Shown here piece by piece: positions 62,845 to 64,000 of a stretch of DNA of 64,000 bases (position 1 is the first letter of the stretch; each line of letters begins with the position of its first letter). The notes beneath the pieces are model-generated. The model worked only from the letters and a program-made list of their open reading frames with translations. It had not been told where the DNA came from and ran no database searches. The stretch lies in assembly GCA_037043455.1 (NCBI GenBank), contig JAWPHD010001807.1, positions 1-64,000 on the forward strand, written 5' to 3'. Origin of the DNA: Cyrtodaria siliqua. Lineage: Eukaryota; Mollusca; Bivalvia; Adapedonta; Hiatellidae. Both the position numbers and the translations under genes were made by a program.

Positions 62845-64000
62845 GTAAGTCTGAAAATGATGTAAACAGTATGCTAACAGTAGATTTAAAAGTCGACTGT
62901 ATGTAGTCCTCAATTAAACATAATCTAAAATATTTATATAAATATGTGATTGTTTTATTACAGTATTTTGTACAGTGTTGATACGGTGCTAAGGTTTAAA
63001 GTAAAACGTAACAATTGAAATTGTCATTAAAAAAATATTGTGTGTGAATTGTTTTCTTTATTTTAAAATCACCACAGTAAGAGTTTCCATTTGGGGCGGT
63101 ATATGGATGGCTTTACTGTCTAAAATAACGTTTCGCAGCATCACTACACGTCATCGTAAAACAGAACGTTTAACTTCACTAAATCTGATGTGTACGAGCA
63201 TCTCTGTACATTTCTCCCGGATTGGTTCCGATACATAAGCTAGATTAGCCACAATTGAAACTGCCTCCCAAATTTTCCTAACAAGCAGTTCCGATTAGGG
63301 CGAAAATATCAGCAGATCAAGATAGGCCATTATTCAGTATTACATTTAATTTCACGGACATTGCTACCAATAAGTGTGCAAATAAAAGTAATTAAATGCA
63401 CCCATGACCAAACTTCTTTTGCGCAGATCGTCTTTATTAATAGCCTTATACTTTCGATATTTACAATACATCAAGTGTTTGTTGTCAATACATCAAGTGT
63501 TTGTTGTCAATACATCAAGTGTTGGTTGTCAATACATCAAGTGTTTGTTGTCAATACATCAAGTGTTTGTTGTCGAAGTGAAATGCAATTGACGTATGTA
63601 AAACTCTGCAATTAGTTACAAAATGCAACTATGCGACATGTAAGGAAACAATCGTGAGTCCACAGGGTTCTGCTTTTCTTTTACGTTTTATTAATTTCGA
63701 TAACATCTAAAGGCATAGTGCATGATCAACAATCAAAACAGCTGCTAGCTTTAATAGGAGGCTTAAGCAAAGTAAACACTTTATTAAATGAGCCATCCAT
63801 CTTTAAATCCGTTCATCTTCGATCAAGTAATATTGTCTCAGAAAGTGCGATGCTATCCGTTCCGTTAGAGAATGTGCTAGGAACACATTGAGGCTGGAAC
63901 TTGATTTTTGATAAAAAAAATCACAGTTCGTACACGAATGATTCACAAATCAACATACCATCAGGTTGTTATATCTTATAGATATTTTATAAAACAAAAA
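62845..64000. other. Sequence after exon 17; no transmembrane exon found
   Basis: The expected phase-1 exon with a ~23-residue hydrophobic helix is not seen. A possible phase-compatible terminal exon at 63078-63238 is discussed in the findings. The 22-bp VNTR is the only clear feature. Confidence 0.5.
63465..63574. repeat. 22-bp VNTR, 5 units
   Basis: Unit AATACATCAAGTGTTTGTTG plus TC, five tandem copies with a single T-to-G change in the third. Confidence 0.97.

Noticed and set aside
61740..62057. Minus-strand MQSHENKKKL repeat protein
   Set aside because: The VNTR of 30 bp creates it; it lies in an intron of the receptor gene, both strands are open, and nothing outside the repeat supports a gene.

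Overview
The window is AT-rich animal DNA and looks like a molluscan, probably bivalve, genome. The evidence is small exons with GT-AG junctions separated by kilobase introns, tRNA-derived SINEs, Penelope-like and LINE relics, and intronic tandem repeats carrying AAGGTCAAGGTCA-type motifs. There is nothing bacterial here: no operons, Shine-Dalgarno sites or CRISPR. Almost every long open reading frame is either repeat-derived or a shadow. The taxon is an inference; no sequence search was run.

The one host gene I can support is on the + strand, from about 11,430 to beyond the right edge. Seventeen coding exons (11430-62844) join in consistent splice phase, without a stop, into about 873 residues. 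These are a signal peptide (exons 1-2), a short N-terminal linker (exon 3), six fibronectin type III domains (exon 4; 5+6; 7; 8; 9+10; 11+12+13), and a membrane-proximal region (exons 14-17) that resembles the juxtamembrane ectodomain of FN3-type receptor tyrosine phosphatases (PTPRB/PTPRJ/PTPRQ/Ptp10D-like). A furin-type RKRR site lies in exon 16. The transmembrane and phosphatase exons are not in the window, so the phosphatase call rests on the ectodomain alone.

Layout. 1-2.7 kb: repeat-derived intergenic DNA with a possible SINE relic. 2.75-10.5 kb: a 7.8-kb minisatellite of about 320 copies of a 24-bp unit, with a younger ~2-kb higher-order duplication inside it. 10.5-11.4 kb: presumed 5' flank of the gene, with a foldback element. 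11.4-20.6 kb (intron 1): a long-TIR element, a MITE, a LINE interrupted by an opposite-strand LINE, and a broken family-B DNA polymerase relic of Maverick/adintovirus type. 20.7-32.6 kb (intron 2): Penelope-like fragments, a GIY-YIG relic, MITEs, tandem repeats and a second foldback. 33-63 kb: FN3 and juxtamembrane exons embedded in more of the same elements, including a SINE with a perfect 11-bp target duplication, a mariner-type TIR element, a Tc1 transposase relic and two intronic VNTRs.

One dispersed family dominates. A ~250-bp tail of a reverse-transcriptase element recurs about twenty times on both strands. Some copies retain reverse-transcriptase coding sequence, and several have landed inside older repeats, so relative ages can be read from the nesting. 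I found no new enzymatic system. The most unusual structures are the minisatellite with its higher-order organisation, the nested element stacks, and a short stem-loop repeat that has inserted into the polymerase relic.
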